Shown here piece by piece: positions 52,742 through 62,504 of a stretch of DNA of 64,000 nucleotides. The DNA comes from Burkholderia stagnalis (GTDB lineage: Bacteria > Pseudomonadota > Gammaproteobacteria > Burkholderiales > Burkholderiaceae). The notes under the pieces were generated by a model. It saw only the letters and a list, made by a program, of their open reading frames with translations, had not been told where the DNA came from and did not search any database. Each line of letters starts with the position of its first letter. The first letter of the stretch is position 1. The stretch covers positions 62,001 to 126,000 of the forward strand of contig NZ_CADESW010000018.1 in the NCBI RefSeq assembly GCF_902830275.1. The letters are read 5' to 3'. The translations under genes were made by a program, and so were the position numbers.

Positions 52742-53747
52742 AGCAGACGTCAGCGATGAGTTTGGTCAGGAGGCCGATGAGCGTGAACAGGAACAGCGAA
52801 CCGAGCACGACCGGATAGTCGCGGCGGATCACCGAGTCGTATGAAAGCTGGCCCATGCCGTCGAGCGAGAACAGCGTCTCGATCAGCAGGTTGCCGTTCA
52901 GGAACGCGCCGACGAACGCGGCCGGCAGCCCGGTCAGCAGCGGAATCGCCGCGTTGCGCAGCACGTGCTTCCACAGCACGTCGCGCTCGGGCACGCCCTT
53001 CGCGCGCGCGGTCAGCACGTACTGCCGGCCGATCTCGTCGAGGAACGTGTTCTTCGTCAGGATCGTGACGATCGCGAAGTTGCCGATCACCGCGGCCGTG
53101 ACGGGCAGCGCGATATGCCACAGATAGTCGAGCGCCTGGCCGGCCAGCGTCATGTCGTCGAAGCCGTCGGACGTGAGGCCGCGCATCGGGAACAGCTGCC
53201 AGAACGTGCCGCCGCCGAACAGCATCAGCAGCAGCACGCCGAGCACGAAGCCCGGAATCGCGTAGCCGGCGAGCACGAGCACGCTCGTCGCGGTGTCGAA
53301 GCGCGAGCCGTTGCGCACCGCCTTCGCGATGCCGAGCGGCACCGACACGAGGTACGTGAGGAGCACCGTCCACAGGCCGAGCGTGATCGAGACGGGCAGC
53401 TTCGAGCGGATCACGTCCCACACGCGCGCATGCACGTAGTAGGACTCGCCGAGATCGAAGCGCGCGTAGCGCTTCAGCATCGCCGCATAGCGCACGAGCG
53501 GCGGCTGGTCGAAGCCGAACTGCCGGCGGATCTGCGCGATCTGCTGCGGGTCGATGCCCTGGCTGCCGTGGTAGCCGCCGCCACCGCCGCCCGCTTCGCC
53601 GCCGCGCGTGCCGCCGTGGCGCAATTGCGTGAGCACCTGCTCGACCGGGCCGCCGGGCACGAACTGCGTGACGACGAACGTGATCGTGACGACGCCGATC
53701 AGCGTCGGGATCATCAGCAGCAGGCGTCTGAGAACATAGGCAAGCAT
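52695..53747 (-). CDS. yejB: Peptide ABC importer permease YejB
   Basis: This 350-residue permease has the DppB/YejB layout: MLAYVLRRLLLMIPTLIGV first segment, a periplasmic loop with a Gly-rich insert (GGEAGGGGGGYHGSQG, residues about 49-64) seen in YejB, and TARAKGVPERDVLWKHVLRN as the coupling loop. It follows yejA after 19 bases. Confidence 0.92.
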   Translation of the reverse strand: MLAYVLRRLLLMIPTLIGVVTITFVVTQFVPGGPVEQVLTQLRHGGTRGGEAGGGGGGYHGSQGIDPQQIAQIRRQFGFDQPPLVRYAAMLKRYARFDLGESYYVHARVWDVIRSKLPVSITLGLWTVLLTYLVSVPLGIAKAVRNGSRFDTATSVLVLAGYAIPGFVLGVLLLMLFGGGTFWQLFPMRGLTSDGFDDMTLAGQALDYLWHIALPVTAAVIGNFAIVTILTKNTFLDEIGRQYVLTARAKGVPERDVLWKHVLRNAAIPLLTGLPAAFVGAFLNGNLLIETLFSLDGMGQLSYDSVIRRDYPVVLGSLFLFTLIGLLTKLIADVCYVLVDPRIQFDRVAR

Positions 53748-53766
53748 CGTCGTGTTCCTTGCTCCG

Positions 53767-55623
53767 TTATGTGCCGGCGTGCGGCGCGGCCTCCGCCGGC
53801 CGCTTCCGGTACCAGTAGTCGATGATCCAGTCCTCGTACTGATAGGAGGCCGGAATGACGGGCGGATGCCCGTACGTGGTCTTGTAGGCGATCCGCGCGT
53901 TCGGCAGGTAGTACTGCGGCACCAGCAGGTACAGGTTGATCAGCACGCGATCGAGCGCGCGGGTCGCGGTCTGCAGGTCCTCCAGCGTGTTGGCCGCCAG
54001 CGCCGCGCGGATCAGCGCATCGACCGCCTTCGAGCGCACGCCCGGATAGTTCTCCGAACCGGGCTCGGACGCCGCCGCGCTGCCGAAGCGGCGCACGAGC
54101 TCCGCGCCGGGAATCGTGACGACCGGATAGATGAAGGTCGTCATGTCGAACTGGAAGTTGTCCATGCGCCGCTGGTACAGCGCGCTGTCGAGCTCGTGCA
54201 GCGTCGCGCGGATGCCGAGCCTTCCCAATGCCTGGATGTACGGCAGGATCAGCCGGTCCATCCCCGGCTGGTCGTCGATGATCTCGATCGTCATCGGCGT
54301 GCCGCTCGCGTCGCGCAGCGCGCCGTCGCGATAGTTCCAGCCGGCCTGCGCGAGCAGGTCGCGCGCCTGCTTCAGGTTGTCGCGCAGCGAGCCGGGCGGC
54401 AGCGTCGACGGCTGCTTCACCATCGGGCCGAATACCTCGGGCGGCAGTTCCGCGCGATACGGCGCGAGCAGCGCGAGCTCGCCGGCGCTCGGCATGCCCT
54501 GCGCGCCGAACGGGCTCGCTTCCCAGTAGCTGTTCGTGCGGCGGTACTGCCCGTAGAACATCATCCGGTTCATCCAGTCGTAGTCGAACGCGAGCGCCAG
54601 CGCGTGGCGCACGCGCACGTCGCCGAACTGCGGCTTGCGCTGGTTGATCAGGAAGCCCTGCATCTGCGCGGGGCCGTCGGGGAAGGTCCCGCGCGCGAGC
54701 AGGCCGTTGCGGAAATTCTTGCCGACGTAGCGGCGCGCCCACTGGGTCGCGCTGAATTCCATCCGCGCGTCGATGTCGCCGGCCTTGAACGCCTCGAGCA
54801 TCGTGTACTGGTCGAGATACAGCTTGAACGACACGCGCGCGAAGCGATACATGCCGCGCCGCGACGGCAGGTTCGCCGCCCAGTAGCGCGGGTTGCGCAC
54901 GTAGACGATCTGCTTGTCGTTCCTGCGCTGCTCGATCAGGTACGCGCCGCTCGCGATCGGCGGCTCGGTCGCGATCTGGTCGAACGGCGGCCGCGTGCCG
55001 TCGGGCCGTTGGCCCCATTTCGGCGAGAACACCGGCAGATCCCCGGCGATCAGCGGCGCGGCGCGCTCGGCGCGCGCGAAGTCGAAGCGGATCGACAGCC
55101 GGTCGACCGCCACCGCGCGCCGGATCACCGAGAACTGTGCGTTGAACAGCGGCGATGCCTGCGGGCTCGTCAGCATGTCGAACGAATACTTGACGTCCGC
55201 GGCCGTGATCGGGTCGCCGTTCGAGAAGCGCGCGGCCGGGTTGATGTGGAACGTCGCCGACATCCCGTCGGGGGCGACCTGCACATCGTCGGCGATCAGC
55301 GCATACGACGACGCCAGCTCGTCCCAGCTGCGCTGCATCAGCGTATCGAACATCAGGTTGCGGATGTCCGGCGCCGCCGCGCCGCGCAGCAGGAACGGGT
55401 TCAGCGAGTCGTAGCTTTGCGCCTCGTCGTAGTTCTGGAAATTGAGCGTGCCGTCGTCGGGCGCGGCAGGGTCCGCGTAATCGAAATGCGTGAAACCGGC
55501 CGGATACTTCGGCTGGCCGAACTGCGCGATCGCGGGCGCCGCCGTCGCGGTGGCGGCGGTCGCGACATACGCGAGCAGCGCCGCGCACGCGGCGCGCCGC
55601 ATCTGCACCATCAACACTGTCAT
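53767..55623 (-). CDS. yejA: Peptide ABC importer binding protein YejA
   Basis: This 618-residue periplasmic binding protein has a Sec signal (RRAACAALLAYVATAATATAAPA) and the large two-lobed fold of oligopeptide-binding proteins. LNFQNYDEAQSYDSLNPFLLRG near the mature start is typical of YejA. It would receive peptides from the outer-membrane receptor encoded just upstream and deliver them to YejBE. The 77-base gap to the receptor gene shows no terminator. Confidence 0.9.
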   Translation of the reverse strand: MTVLMVQMRRAACAALLAYVATAATATAAPAIAQFGQPKYPAGFTHFDYADPAAPDDGTLNFQNYDEAQSYDSLNPFLLRGAAAPDIRNLMFDTLMQRSWDELASSYALIADDVQVAPDGMSATFHINPAARFSNGDPITAADVKYSFDMLTSPQASPLFNAQFSVIRRAVAVDRLSIRFDFARAERAAPLIAGDLPVFSPKWGQRPDGTRPPFDQIATEPPIASGAYLIEQRRNDKQIVYVRNPRYWAANLPSRRGMYRFARVSFKLYLDQYTMLEAFKAGDIDARMEFSATQWARRYVGKNFRNGLLARGTFPDGPAQMQGFLINQRKPQFGDVRVRHALALAFDYDWMNRMMFYGQYRRTNSYWEASPFGAQGMPSAGELALLAPYRAELPPEVFGPMVKQPSTLPPGSLRDNLKQARDLLAQAGWNYRDGALRDASGTPMTIEIIDDQPGMDRLILPYIQALGRLGIRATLHELDSALYQRRMDNFQFDMTTFIYPVVTIPGAELVRRFGSAAASEPGSENYPGVRSKAVDALIRAALAANTLEDLQTATRALDRVLINLYLLVPQYYLPNARIAYKTTYGHPPVIPASYQYEDWIIDYWYRKRPAEAAPHAGT

Positions 55624-55700
55624 CGTCGGGTTTCGTGTGGCCGCACCGGCGCGCGGCCGGTGCGAGGTCGGGTCGAATGGCGTGCGTGCACGCCGTCAGG

Positions 55701-58469
55701 TCAGAACCGGTACGTCGCGCCGGCCTGCGCGAAGCGGCCGACGTACGTATACAGCGACGTGTCGTAGCCGGTCTGGTAGGCCGCGTTCATGTACACCGGA
55801 TCGAACGGCGGCTTGCGGTTGAAGATGTTGTTGATGCCCGCATACAGCGTCCAGTGCTTGAACCCCGTATAGCTGACGGTCAGGTTGAACTGGCTGTACG
55901 ACGCGACGCTGTCCTGCATGTTCGGGTAGTTCCCGGCCGGCAGGATCGCCTGACTGTATGGCCCGACGTAGATCCAGGTCAGCGTGGAGCTCCACTTCCG
56001 GTAGTTCCAGTTCAGGTTCGTGTTGCCCTTCCAGCGCGGGAAGCTGCCGCCGAACGGCTGGTTCACCGAGCCGTTGTTGCCGGCGAAATCCGTCTCGACG
56101 CCGCCCACCGGCATCTTGAAGTGCCACACGTAGGCCCAGTCGCCCGACAGCGTGAACGTGCCGATGCCCGTCTTCACCGACTGGCGGAACGTCGTCTCGA
56201 AGCCGTCCGTGTCGAGATGCGACAGGTTCTTGTACGGCATCACCACGTATGCGATCGAGCCGTTCGGGTTGCGCACCACGCGGGACGGATCGTTCGCGTC
56301 GACCACGCCCTGCACGTCGTCGGTGCCGATCACGTTGTCGACGTGGATCTTGTACCAGTCGAAGCCGATATCGGTCGTGCGCGTCGGCGACAGCTGGAAG
56401 CCGATGTTGTAGTTCTTCGTGCGCTCGGGTTGCAGGTTCTGGTTGCCCGCCTGGATTTCCTCCGTCAGGCCGTATGCGCCCGGGTTGTTCGGGTCGTTCC
56501 GGTCGATCACGCCCTGCGTCGCGAAGGTGCGCGACGACGTGTTCTCGATCAGCGTCGGCGCGCGGAAGCCGCGCGTGTACGATGCGTAGGTCGTGAACTC
56601 GCGCACCGGCTGGAAGCGCAGCGCGAAACGCGGCGAGAACGCGCCGCCGAAATCGCTGTAGTGATCGTAGCGGCCCGACTGGCTGAAGGTGAGGTTTTTC
56701 AGGATCGGCACGTCGAGCTGGTAGTAGATCGCCGCGACGTTGCGCTGGCCGTTCACCGACTGCATCGCCGGCTGGATGAACGTGCCGTTCGCCCAGCCGA
56801 GGCCCGTGCCGATGTACTGGGTTTCATGCAGGAACTGCGTGCCGAGGCCGAGGCCGACATTGCCGGTGGGCAGCGTGAACAGGTTCGGCGTCGCGATCGT
56901 CGCGTCGACCGAGTCGAGCTTCGTGATCGCCTGCGTTTCCGTGTTGCCGTACAAACCGTCCAGGCCGTTCGGCGTCGCGGACGGGTTCGCGAAGTCGAAC
57001 CCGCCGTTCTGGATGAGATTCTCCAGCGCGGACGCGCGGATCCGGTTCGAGAAGTTGTTCGACACCGTGCTCTGCGAATGCGAGTACGCGACCGACCAAT
57101 CCCAGTCGCCCACCTTCGGCGTCGAGAAGTTGCCCTTCACGCCCGTCGCCGCCCGCCAGAAATTCGCGCTCGTGTGCACCGACTGCGTATCGCCGAACGC
57201 GTAGCGCAACTGCGTCGGCGCGCCGAACGGGTTATACGGATTGCTGCCGGGCACGACGTTCGACACCAGCTTGACGCCGCCCGTGGCCGGATCGAAGGTC
57301 TGCGTGCTCGAACCGAGCCGGCCGACGCCGGTGTTCGTGACCGTCGTATTGTTGCTTTCCCACAGGTCGGCGAACGCCTGCATCGCGTCGCTGATCTTGA
57401 AGTCGGCGTGCACCTTCGCGCTCAGGCGCTCGGTCCACGGCGAGATCGACGATGCATACGCCGTGTTGTTGCCGCATACCGTGCCGCCCGCGCCGAACGC
57501 CTGCGCGGTCGAATTCGACGCGATCGGCCGGCCGCCGTTCGGGCACGGCGACAGCGGGATGTTGGTGCCGTTGCGGCGCCAGTACGACAGCGATTCGTTG
57601 TTCAGGCCGCCGGGAAAGTTCGAGAAATCCTGGTTCTGCGACATGTCGCGATCGGACGCCAGCACGCCGTTCGACTTGTAGTAGCTGAGCGCCGCCGTCA
57701 CGTTGAAGCGGTCGGCGTTCAAGTCGCCGAAGCCGCCGAGCAGGCTGAACTGGCTGGTGCCCGCACCGCCGCCGTCCTGCGTCGCGCCGCCGTAGCTGCC
57801 GCCGAGCTCGAGGCCCTGGAAGTTCTTCTTCGTGATGATGTTCACGACGCCCGCGATCGCGTCGGAGCCGTACTGCGACACCGCGCCGGTCTTCACGATC
57901 TCGATGCGGTCGATGATGTTGATCGGCAGCGTGTTCAGGTCGAAGAACTGGTCGGTGCCGTTCACCGCGAACGCATACGGCGCCACGCGCTGCCCGTCCA
58001 CCAGCACCAGCGTGTATTTCTCGCTCAGGCCGCGCAGCGCGATGCCCGCGCCGCCCGGCGCGAAGCTGCCCTGCGCGCCGGAGCCTTCACCCCAGCTGCT
58101 CGACGAGTTCGCCGACACGCCGCGCAGGTAATCCGACACGCTGGTGTAGCCGCTGCTCTCGATATCCTTGGCCGTCACGGTCTGCACCTGGTTGAAGCCG
58201 ACCTTGTCCGCGCTGCGGATCAGCGAACCCGTGACTTCGAACCGCTTGATCTGCGCGACCTTGTTCTTTCCGGGCGCCGCCGCGTCCGGCTCGGCCGCCG
58301 CGGGCGCATCCTGCGCGGTCGCCTGCGCGACCGATGCGCCGCCGGGCGACGGCTGGCTCTGCGCAAATGCCGGCGCAGCCAGCGTGGCCGTCAGCGCCAC
58401 CTCCGCCCAGATCATCCTCTTGACCGCCAACGCCAAAGCTCTCTGCTTCATCTTGCCCCACTCGTTCAT
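55701..58469 (-). CDS. TonB-dependent outer-membrane receptor
   Basis: This 922-residue receptor has a signal peptide (ALTATLAAPAFA), an N-terminal segment with FEVTGSLIR that could serve as TonB box, a plug domain (VSDYLRGVSANSSSS ... RIEIVKTGAVSQYGSDAIAGVVNII) and a 22-strand barrel ending in a terminal Phe (AGATYRF), as outer-membrane proteins need. The GSLIR and NIITKK features are like receptors for peptides and sugars in Xanthomonas/Caulobacter and less like siderophore receptors. The start at 58469 fits the signal; 58451 is possible. Confidence 0.9.
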   Translation of the reverse strand: MNEWGKMKQRALALAVKRMIWAEVALTATLAAPAFAQSQPSPGGASVAQATAQDAPAAAEPDAAAPGKNKVAQIKRFEVTGSLIRSADKVGFNQVQTVTAKDIESSGYTSVSDYLRGVSANSSSSWGEGSGAQGSFAPGGAGIALRGLSEKYTLVLVDGQRVAPYAFAVNGTDQFFDLNTLPINIIDRIEIVKTGAVSQYGSDAIAGVVNIITKKNFQGLELGGSYGGATQDGGGAGTSQFSLLGGFGDLNADRFNVTAALSYYKSNGVLASDRDMSQNQDFSNFPGGLNNESLSYWRRNGTNIPLSPCPNGGRPIASNSTAQAFGAGGTVCGNNTAYASSISPWTERLSAKVHADFKISDAMQAFADLWESNNTTVTNTGVGRLGSSTQTFDPATGGVKLVSNVVPGSNPYNPFGAPTQLRYAFGDTQSVHTSANFWRAATGVKGNFSTPKVGDWDWSVAYSHSQSTVSNNFSNRIRASALENLIQNGGFDFANPSATPNGLDGLYGNTETQAITKLDSVDATIATPNLFTLPTGNVGLGLGTQFLHETQYIGTGLGWANGTFIQPAMQSVNGQRNVAAIYYQLDVPILKNLTFSQSGRYDHYSDFGGAFSPRFALRFQPVREFTTYASYTRGFRAPTLIENTSSRTFATQGVIDRNDPNNPGAYGLTEEIQAGNQNLQPERTKNYNIGFQLSPTRTTDIGFDWYKIHVDNVIGTDDVQGVVDANDPSRVVRNPNGSIAYVVMPYKNLSHLDTDGFETTFRQSVKTGIGTFTLSGDWAYVWHFKMPVGGVETDFAGNNGSVNQPFGGSFPRWKGNTNLNWNYRKWSSTLTWIYVGPYSQAILPAGNYPNMQDSVASYSQFNLTVSYTGFKHWTLYAGINNIFNRKPPFDPVYMNAAYQTGYDTSLYTYVGRFAQAGATYRF

Positions 58470-58655
58470 CGATTGGAATCCGCCGGTTTTGCGTCGGGAT
58501 CTCGTGAATCCCCGCCCGATCGAGGGCGTTTGCATACCGGTCCCGTTATTGCCGACCTGCTACCTGCGCTGCTGCGTTTTTCCTTCTATCCGCCACACCA
58601 TCAGTCATCCTGATCGACTTTCATGGACGGATGAATGCGTCGTCCCTGTCATTCT

Positions 58656-59276
58656 TCAGTGCCGCGGCGCCCCCACCCAAACGACCACGGCTTCTTCATG
58701 CGCGGCGTTGCTCCACGCATGCGAGACCGTCGATTCGTAATGCGCGGTCTCGCCCGCCTTCAGTACGACGGTGCGGTCGTCCAGCGTCAGCTCGACCTGG
58801 CCGTTCATCACGTACAGGAATTCTTCGCCCGTGTACGACGCAACCTCCGCCGCCGCCTCGCCGACCGGAATCCGGAACAGCATCGCGTCGAGCTTCGTGC
58901 CGTTCGTCAGATGCGACAGTTGCGCGAATGCACCCGCCAGCATGTCGGCGCCCACGCGCGGCGGCGGCTCGCACGGGCGTGCGGGCGGCGTGTCGGCGGG
59001 CGGGCCGACGAAATGGTCGATCGTGACGCCCAGCGCCTTCGCGATGCCGACGAGCGACGCGATGGACGGCGTCGCGCGGCCGCGCTCGACCTGCGACAGG
59101 AACGGCTTCGAGATCCCCGCCGCGGCTGCGGTGACGTCGAGGGTGAGCTTGAGCTGCCGCCGCAGCACGCGGATCTTGTTTCCTATTGAGGACGCGGCGA
59201 CAAGCACCGATTCGTCGGAAGGCGAAACCATGGTGGGACGGGCCTCGTAGTCGAAATCTGTTGGATGAATGTGCAT
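58656..59276 (-). CDS. XRE-family regulator with cupin domain
   Basis: This 206-residue protein has an XRE helix-turn-helix (IRVLRRQLKLTLDVTAAAAGISKPFLSQVERG, about residues 35-70; motif core is SKPFLSQVERG) and a C-terminal cupin domain (EEFLYVMNGQVELTLDD). Such proteins often sense a small amino-acid- or polyamine-like ligand. It lies between exbD and the receptor gene in the island and is the likely regulator. ATG at 59231 is an alternative start; neither has a clear ribosome site. Confidence 0.85.
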   Translation of the reverse strand: MHIHPTDFDYEARPTMVSPSDESVLVAASSIGNKIRVLRRQLKLTLDVTAAAAGISKPFLSQVERGRATPSIASLVGIAKALGVTIDHFVGPPADTPPARPCEPPPRVGADMLAGAFAQLSHLTNGTKLDAMLFRIPVGEAAAEVASYTGEEFLYVMNGQVELTLDDRTVVLKAGETAHYESTVSHAWSNAAHEEAVVVWVGAPRH

Positions 59277-59468
59277 CCCGTGCGGCGGGCATGCCGCCGG
59301 CGTTCAGCGTGACGGCACACCGATGGAAGCCGCGGTCGCGGAAGGGTTGCCTTTCACCTTGCCCCGCATGAATTTTGCACTGCGTATCAACATGGCCATT
59401 TCACGTCCTCGCCCGCCCGTTCCCCCAACCCAACCCGACCCAACCGCGACACGGCGCGCCGGCCGCCG

Positions 59469-59894
59469 TCACGGCATGTATTGCTCGTTGCCGATCAACC
59501 CGATGCGGGTCGCCCCGACACGCTGCGCGCTTGCCAGCACGCCCGCGACGGCCTTGTACGGCGCCTGCCGGTCCGGCCGCAGGCGAATCTCGGCCTGCTC
59601 CGGCTCGGCGGCCACCTGCGCGAGCTTCTGCTCGAGCGCCGCGCGGTCCGGCACCCGCGTGCCGTTCCAGGTCGTCGCGCCGGCGGCGTCGATATCGATC
59701 TGCACGGCCTGAGGCGGCTTCGCCGGCGGCGGCGGATTGCCGACCGGCAGGTCCATCCTGACCGAATGCATCTGGATCGGAATGGTGATGATCAGCATGA
59801 TCAACAACACCAGCATCACGTCGATCAGCGGCGTCGTGTTGATGTCCACCATCACGTCCGGCTCGCCGCCACCCGAAGTTACGTTCATGCCCAT
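59469..59894 (-). CDS. exbD: ExbD-type energiser subunit (first copy)
   Basis: This 141-residue protein has one N-terminal membrane segment with the essential Asp in NTTPLIDVMLVLLI, then a periplasmic domain. ExbD, with ExbB, converts proton flow into work on TonB. It follows the other exbD after nine bases. Two ExbD genes in one tonB-exbB operon are known from Xanthomonas, where the second is needed for certain uptake routes. Confidence 0.9.
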   Translation of the reverse strand: MGMNVTSGGGEPDVMVDINTTPLIDVMLVLLIMLIITIPIQMHSVRMDLPVGNPPPPAKPPQAVQIDIDAAGATTWNGTRVPDRAALEQKLAQVAAEPEQAEIRLRPDRQAPYKAVAGVLASAQRVGATRIGLIGNEQYMP

Positions 59895-59903
59895 CGTCGA
59901 CTC

Positions 59904-60326
59904 CTATCCGCCGCGCGCCGGCGGCTCAGTGATGAACGACACCTTGACGATGCCCGCCCGCTCGCAGGCCGTGACCACCCGGCCGATGAATTCGTAGCGC
60001 GTGTTCTCGTCGCCGCGCACGTGCACGTCGGGCTGCGGCGACATCTGCGACACGGCCTTCAGCTTCGCGAGCAGCGTCGGGCCGTCCACCAGCGCTTCGC
60101 CCCAGAAGAACTTCCCGTCCCGGTTCACCGCGATCTCGACGCTCTTCGGCGCGGTCTGCAGCGGCTGCACCGTCTCCTTCGGCAGCTCCAGCGGGATCGT
60201 ATGCGTCACGACCGGAATCGTGATCAGGAAGATGATCAGCAGCACCAGCATCACGTCGACGAGCGGCGTCGTGTTGATGTTGGCGATCACCTCGTCGTTG
60301 TCGTCCTGCCCGACGCTCATGGCCAT
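59904..60326 (-). CDS. exbD: ExbD-type energiser subunit (second copy)
   Basis: This 140-residue ExbD has the membrane Asp in NTTPLVDVMLVLLI and a periplasmic domain different from its neighbour (WGEALVDGPTLLAKLKAV). GAGG lies before the ATG at 60326. The 17-base gap to exbB indicates one transcript. Confidence 0.9.
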   Translation of the reverse strand: MAMSVGQDDNDEVIANINTTPLVDVMLVLLIIFLITIPVVTHTIPLELPKETVQPLQTAPKSVEIAVNRDGKFFWGEALVDGPTLLAKLKAVSQMSPQPDVHVRGDENTRYEFIGRVVTACERAGIVKVSFITEPPARGG

Positions 60327-60343
60327 CGCGCACCTCGCTCGCG

Positions 60344-61252
60344 TCAGCGGACCAGCGCCGCGGCCGGCGCGCCCACGGCGCGCACCGGGCGCCTGCCGCC
60401 GGCCAGCAGCACCGTGTGCAGCTGCGCGCCGAAGCCGCGCACGCGCTCCATCACCGATTTGTTGCGGCGAACCAGGAAGTTGTAGCCGAGCACCGCCGGC
60501 ACCGCGACGGCCAGGCCGATCGCCGTCATGATCAGCGCCTCGCCCACCGGGCCCGCGACCTTGTCGATCGACGCCTGGCCCGCGATGCCGATCGCGGTCA
60601 GCGCGTGATAGATGCCCCACACGGTGCCGAACAGGCCGACGAACGGCGCGGTCGAGCCGACCGTCGCGAGGAACGCGAGGCCGTCCTGCAGCCGGTTCGA
60701 CACGTTGGTGATCGCGCGCTCGACCGACACGTCGATCCAGGTATTGCGATCGACCGCTTCGAGCAGCGCCTCGTCGTGATGCTCGCCGGCCTCGATCGCG
60801 GTTTCGGCGATGAAGCGGAACGGCGACGCCTCGTCGAGCAGCTTCGCGCCGTCCGACAGCGACGGGGCCGACCAGAGCTGTTCGTCCGCGAGCGTCGCGC
60901 GCCGGTTCGCGCGGAACTGCTCGACGAACTTGGCGATCATGATGTACCAGCTGCCCATCGACATGATCACGAGCAGGATCAGCACGAAGCGCGCGACGAA
61001 GTCGCCGTTCTTCCACAGCGCGCCGAGGCCGTACGGGTTCTCGACCGCCCTGGCCGCCGCCGGCGCGGGCGGCGGTGCGGGCTCGGCCGCGCCGGCCTGC
61101 GGCGCGGCGGCTTGCGGCGCCGCCGCGAGCGATGCGGCGGCCACGGGCCCGCTGGCCTGCGCAAACGCCGCCTGCGGCGCGACGAGCGCATCGAGCGCTG
61201 CGCCGGAGATCAACATGCAGGCCGCCAGCGCGGCCAGTGAACGCTTTGCCAT
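60344..61252 (-). CDS. exbB: ExbB-type proton channel subunit
   Basis: This 302-residue protein has a signal-like N-terminus and an Ala/Pro-rich segment (residues 40-70), then the three ExbB membrane helices: FVLILLVIMSMGSWYIMIAK, the LATVGSTAPFVGLFGTVWG helix pair and GLAVAVPAVLGYNFLV. The family Thr residues are present. GGAG lies before the ATG. It forms the motor with both ExbD proteins. Confidence 0.9.
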   Translation of the reverse strand: MAKRSLAALAACMLISGAALDALVAPQAAFAQASGPVAAASLAAAPQAAAPQAGAAEPAPPPAPAAARAVENPYGLGALWKNGDFVARFVLILLVIMSMGSWYIMIAKFVEQFRANRRATLADEQLWSAPSLSDGAKLLDEASPFRFIAETAIEAGEHHDEALLEAVDRNTWIDVSVERAITNVSNRLQDGLAFLATVGSTAPFVGLFGTVWGIYHALTAIGIAGQASIDKVAGPVGEALIMTAIGLAVAVPAVLGYNFLVRRNKSVMERVRGFGAQLHTVLLAGGRRPVRAVGAPAAALVR

Positions 61253-61326
61253 ACCTACTCCAATTCTTTCGTTAAACTTACTAAATAGGACGCTTGATCG
61301 TCCGGTTCTTCTGCCCGCGAGCCCGC

Positions 61327-62037
61327 TCAGTTCAGGTTGAACGAGAACGGCACCTGCACCCTCACCGCCTGCCCCTGGGCCATGCACTTGAATCGCTTGA
61401 CCGTGTTGTACGCGGCGCGATCGAGGATCGGATCGGCCGACTGCGCGACCCGCTCGCCGGTGATGTTGCCTTCCGCATCGACGACGAATTCGATCGTGAC
61501 GTCGCCGGTGATGTTGTTTTCCTGCGCTTCCTTCGGATACTGCATCGCCGCGCGCATCTGGTCGGAGTTCGGGCAGACCACCCCGACTTCATGGCTGACC
61601 GGTTTCGCGGCGGGCACGGCCGGCGCCACCACCGGCGCCTGCACCGCCGGCGCGGACGGCACCGGCGCCGCCTGATGCGTGATGGTCGATTGCGACGGCG
61701 CCTGCACCGGCACCTCCGGCGGCGGCACGAACGGCGGCGGGGGCAGCGCGACCTTCGGCGGCGGCAGCTTGACCACCGGCATCGGCGGCGGGGGCGGCGG
61801 CGGTTTCACCGGCTCGATGATGCGGGTTTCGATCGGATGCTGGATCACCTGCACGACCTTGGTCGCGAGGCCGTTGACCAGCGCATAGATCAGCACCGCG
61901 TGCAGCAGCAGCACGACCGCGATCCCGCCGAACCGGCGCACCGGGTGCTGCTGCCTGGCGCCGAATTGCCGCGGACGCCCGAGCTTCGCCAGCCCGCTGC
62001 TGCCCGCGAGCACTCCATCCTCGATCTTGATGCTCAC
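61327..62037 (-). CDS. tonB: TonB energy transducer
   Basis: This 236-residue protein has one membrane segment (GIAVVLLLHAVLIYALVNGL), a long Pro-rich linker (KPPPPPPPMPVVKLPPPKV) and a C-terminal TonB domain (TGDVTIEFVVDAEGNITGERV, then AAYNTVKRFKCMAQG). It links the inner-membrane motor to the receptor. The GTG start at 62037 is favoured; a TTG at 62076 is also in frame. It is the first gene of the island. Confidence 0.88.
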   Translation of the reverse strand: MSIKIEDGVLAGSSGLAKLGRPRQFGARQQHPVRRFGGIAVVLLLHAVLIYALVNGLATKVVQVIQHPIETRIIEPVKPPPPPPPMPVVKLPPPKVALPPPPFVPPPEVPVQAPSQSTITHQAAPVPSAPAVQAPVVAPAVPAAKPVSHEVGVVCPNSDQMRAAMQYPKEAQENNITGDVTIEFVVDAEGNITGERVAQSADPILDRAAYNTVKRFKCMAQGQAVRVQVPFSFNLN

Positions 62038-62205
62038 CTTCAATCCCCCGAAGCGAATTTCGCCCACCCGTTTCAACCACGGCCTCGAATAACGACAGGT
62101 CCGGTTTCATTTTCCCGAAAATGCGAATTGCTTATTTATTGAAAATGCAATCCGCGCCCGCCGGCCTTGCTGGGCGGGCAAATCGACTATTTGCCAATCA
62201 TTATT

Positions 62206-62222
62206 CTCTTATCGAATAAGAG
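62206..62222. repeat. Inverted repeat CTCTTAT-CGA-ATAAGAG
   Basis: A 7-bp perfect inverted repeat with a 3-base spacer in the AT-rich region upstream of tonB. It might be an operator or a weak hairpin in the leader. Confidence 0.3.
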
Positions 62223-62402
62223 CGGGATATTTACCGGCTTGGGACGCGAATGGCAAATGAAAGCCAGAACACGGCCACGCAGGCCGCTCCAGGGCGATAT
62301 GCCCGGGCGGGTTAAATATTTCAAATCAAACCGTCGTTTCTTGATTGTGAAAGATATCAAGGAAAAAAAACGAGCGTCAAACTTTTTTTGATGAAATACT
62401 CA

Positions 62403-62423
62403 AAGTTTGATTGCATCAAACTT
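62403..62423. promoter_or_regulatory. Palindrome copy 1 (AAGTTTGAT-TGC-ATCAAACTT)
   Basis: A perfect 9-bp-arm palindrome with a 3-base spacer. It is the first of three copies with the core GTTTGAT-N3-ATCAAAC in 121 bases, upstream of the tonB-led island. Half-sites (ATCAAAC at 62325) lie nearby. Probably binding sites for a dimeric regulator, perhaps the XRE-cupin protein at 58656. Confidence 0.6.
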
Positions 62424-62450
62424 CACAGGAAAATTTCAAGTAAATATCGA

Positions 62451-62469
62451 AAGTTTGATGGAATCAAAC
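62451..62469. promoter_or_regulatory. Palindrome copy 2 (GTTTGAT-GGA-ATCAAAC)
   Basis: Second copy; 7-bp perfect arms with a 3-base spacer, centre 48 bases from copy 1. The preceding AA is shared with the other copies. Confidence 0.6.
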
Positions 62470-62504
62470 AAATTTCAATATCTCTCTTAAATGCATGCCA
62501 TTTA

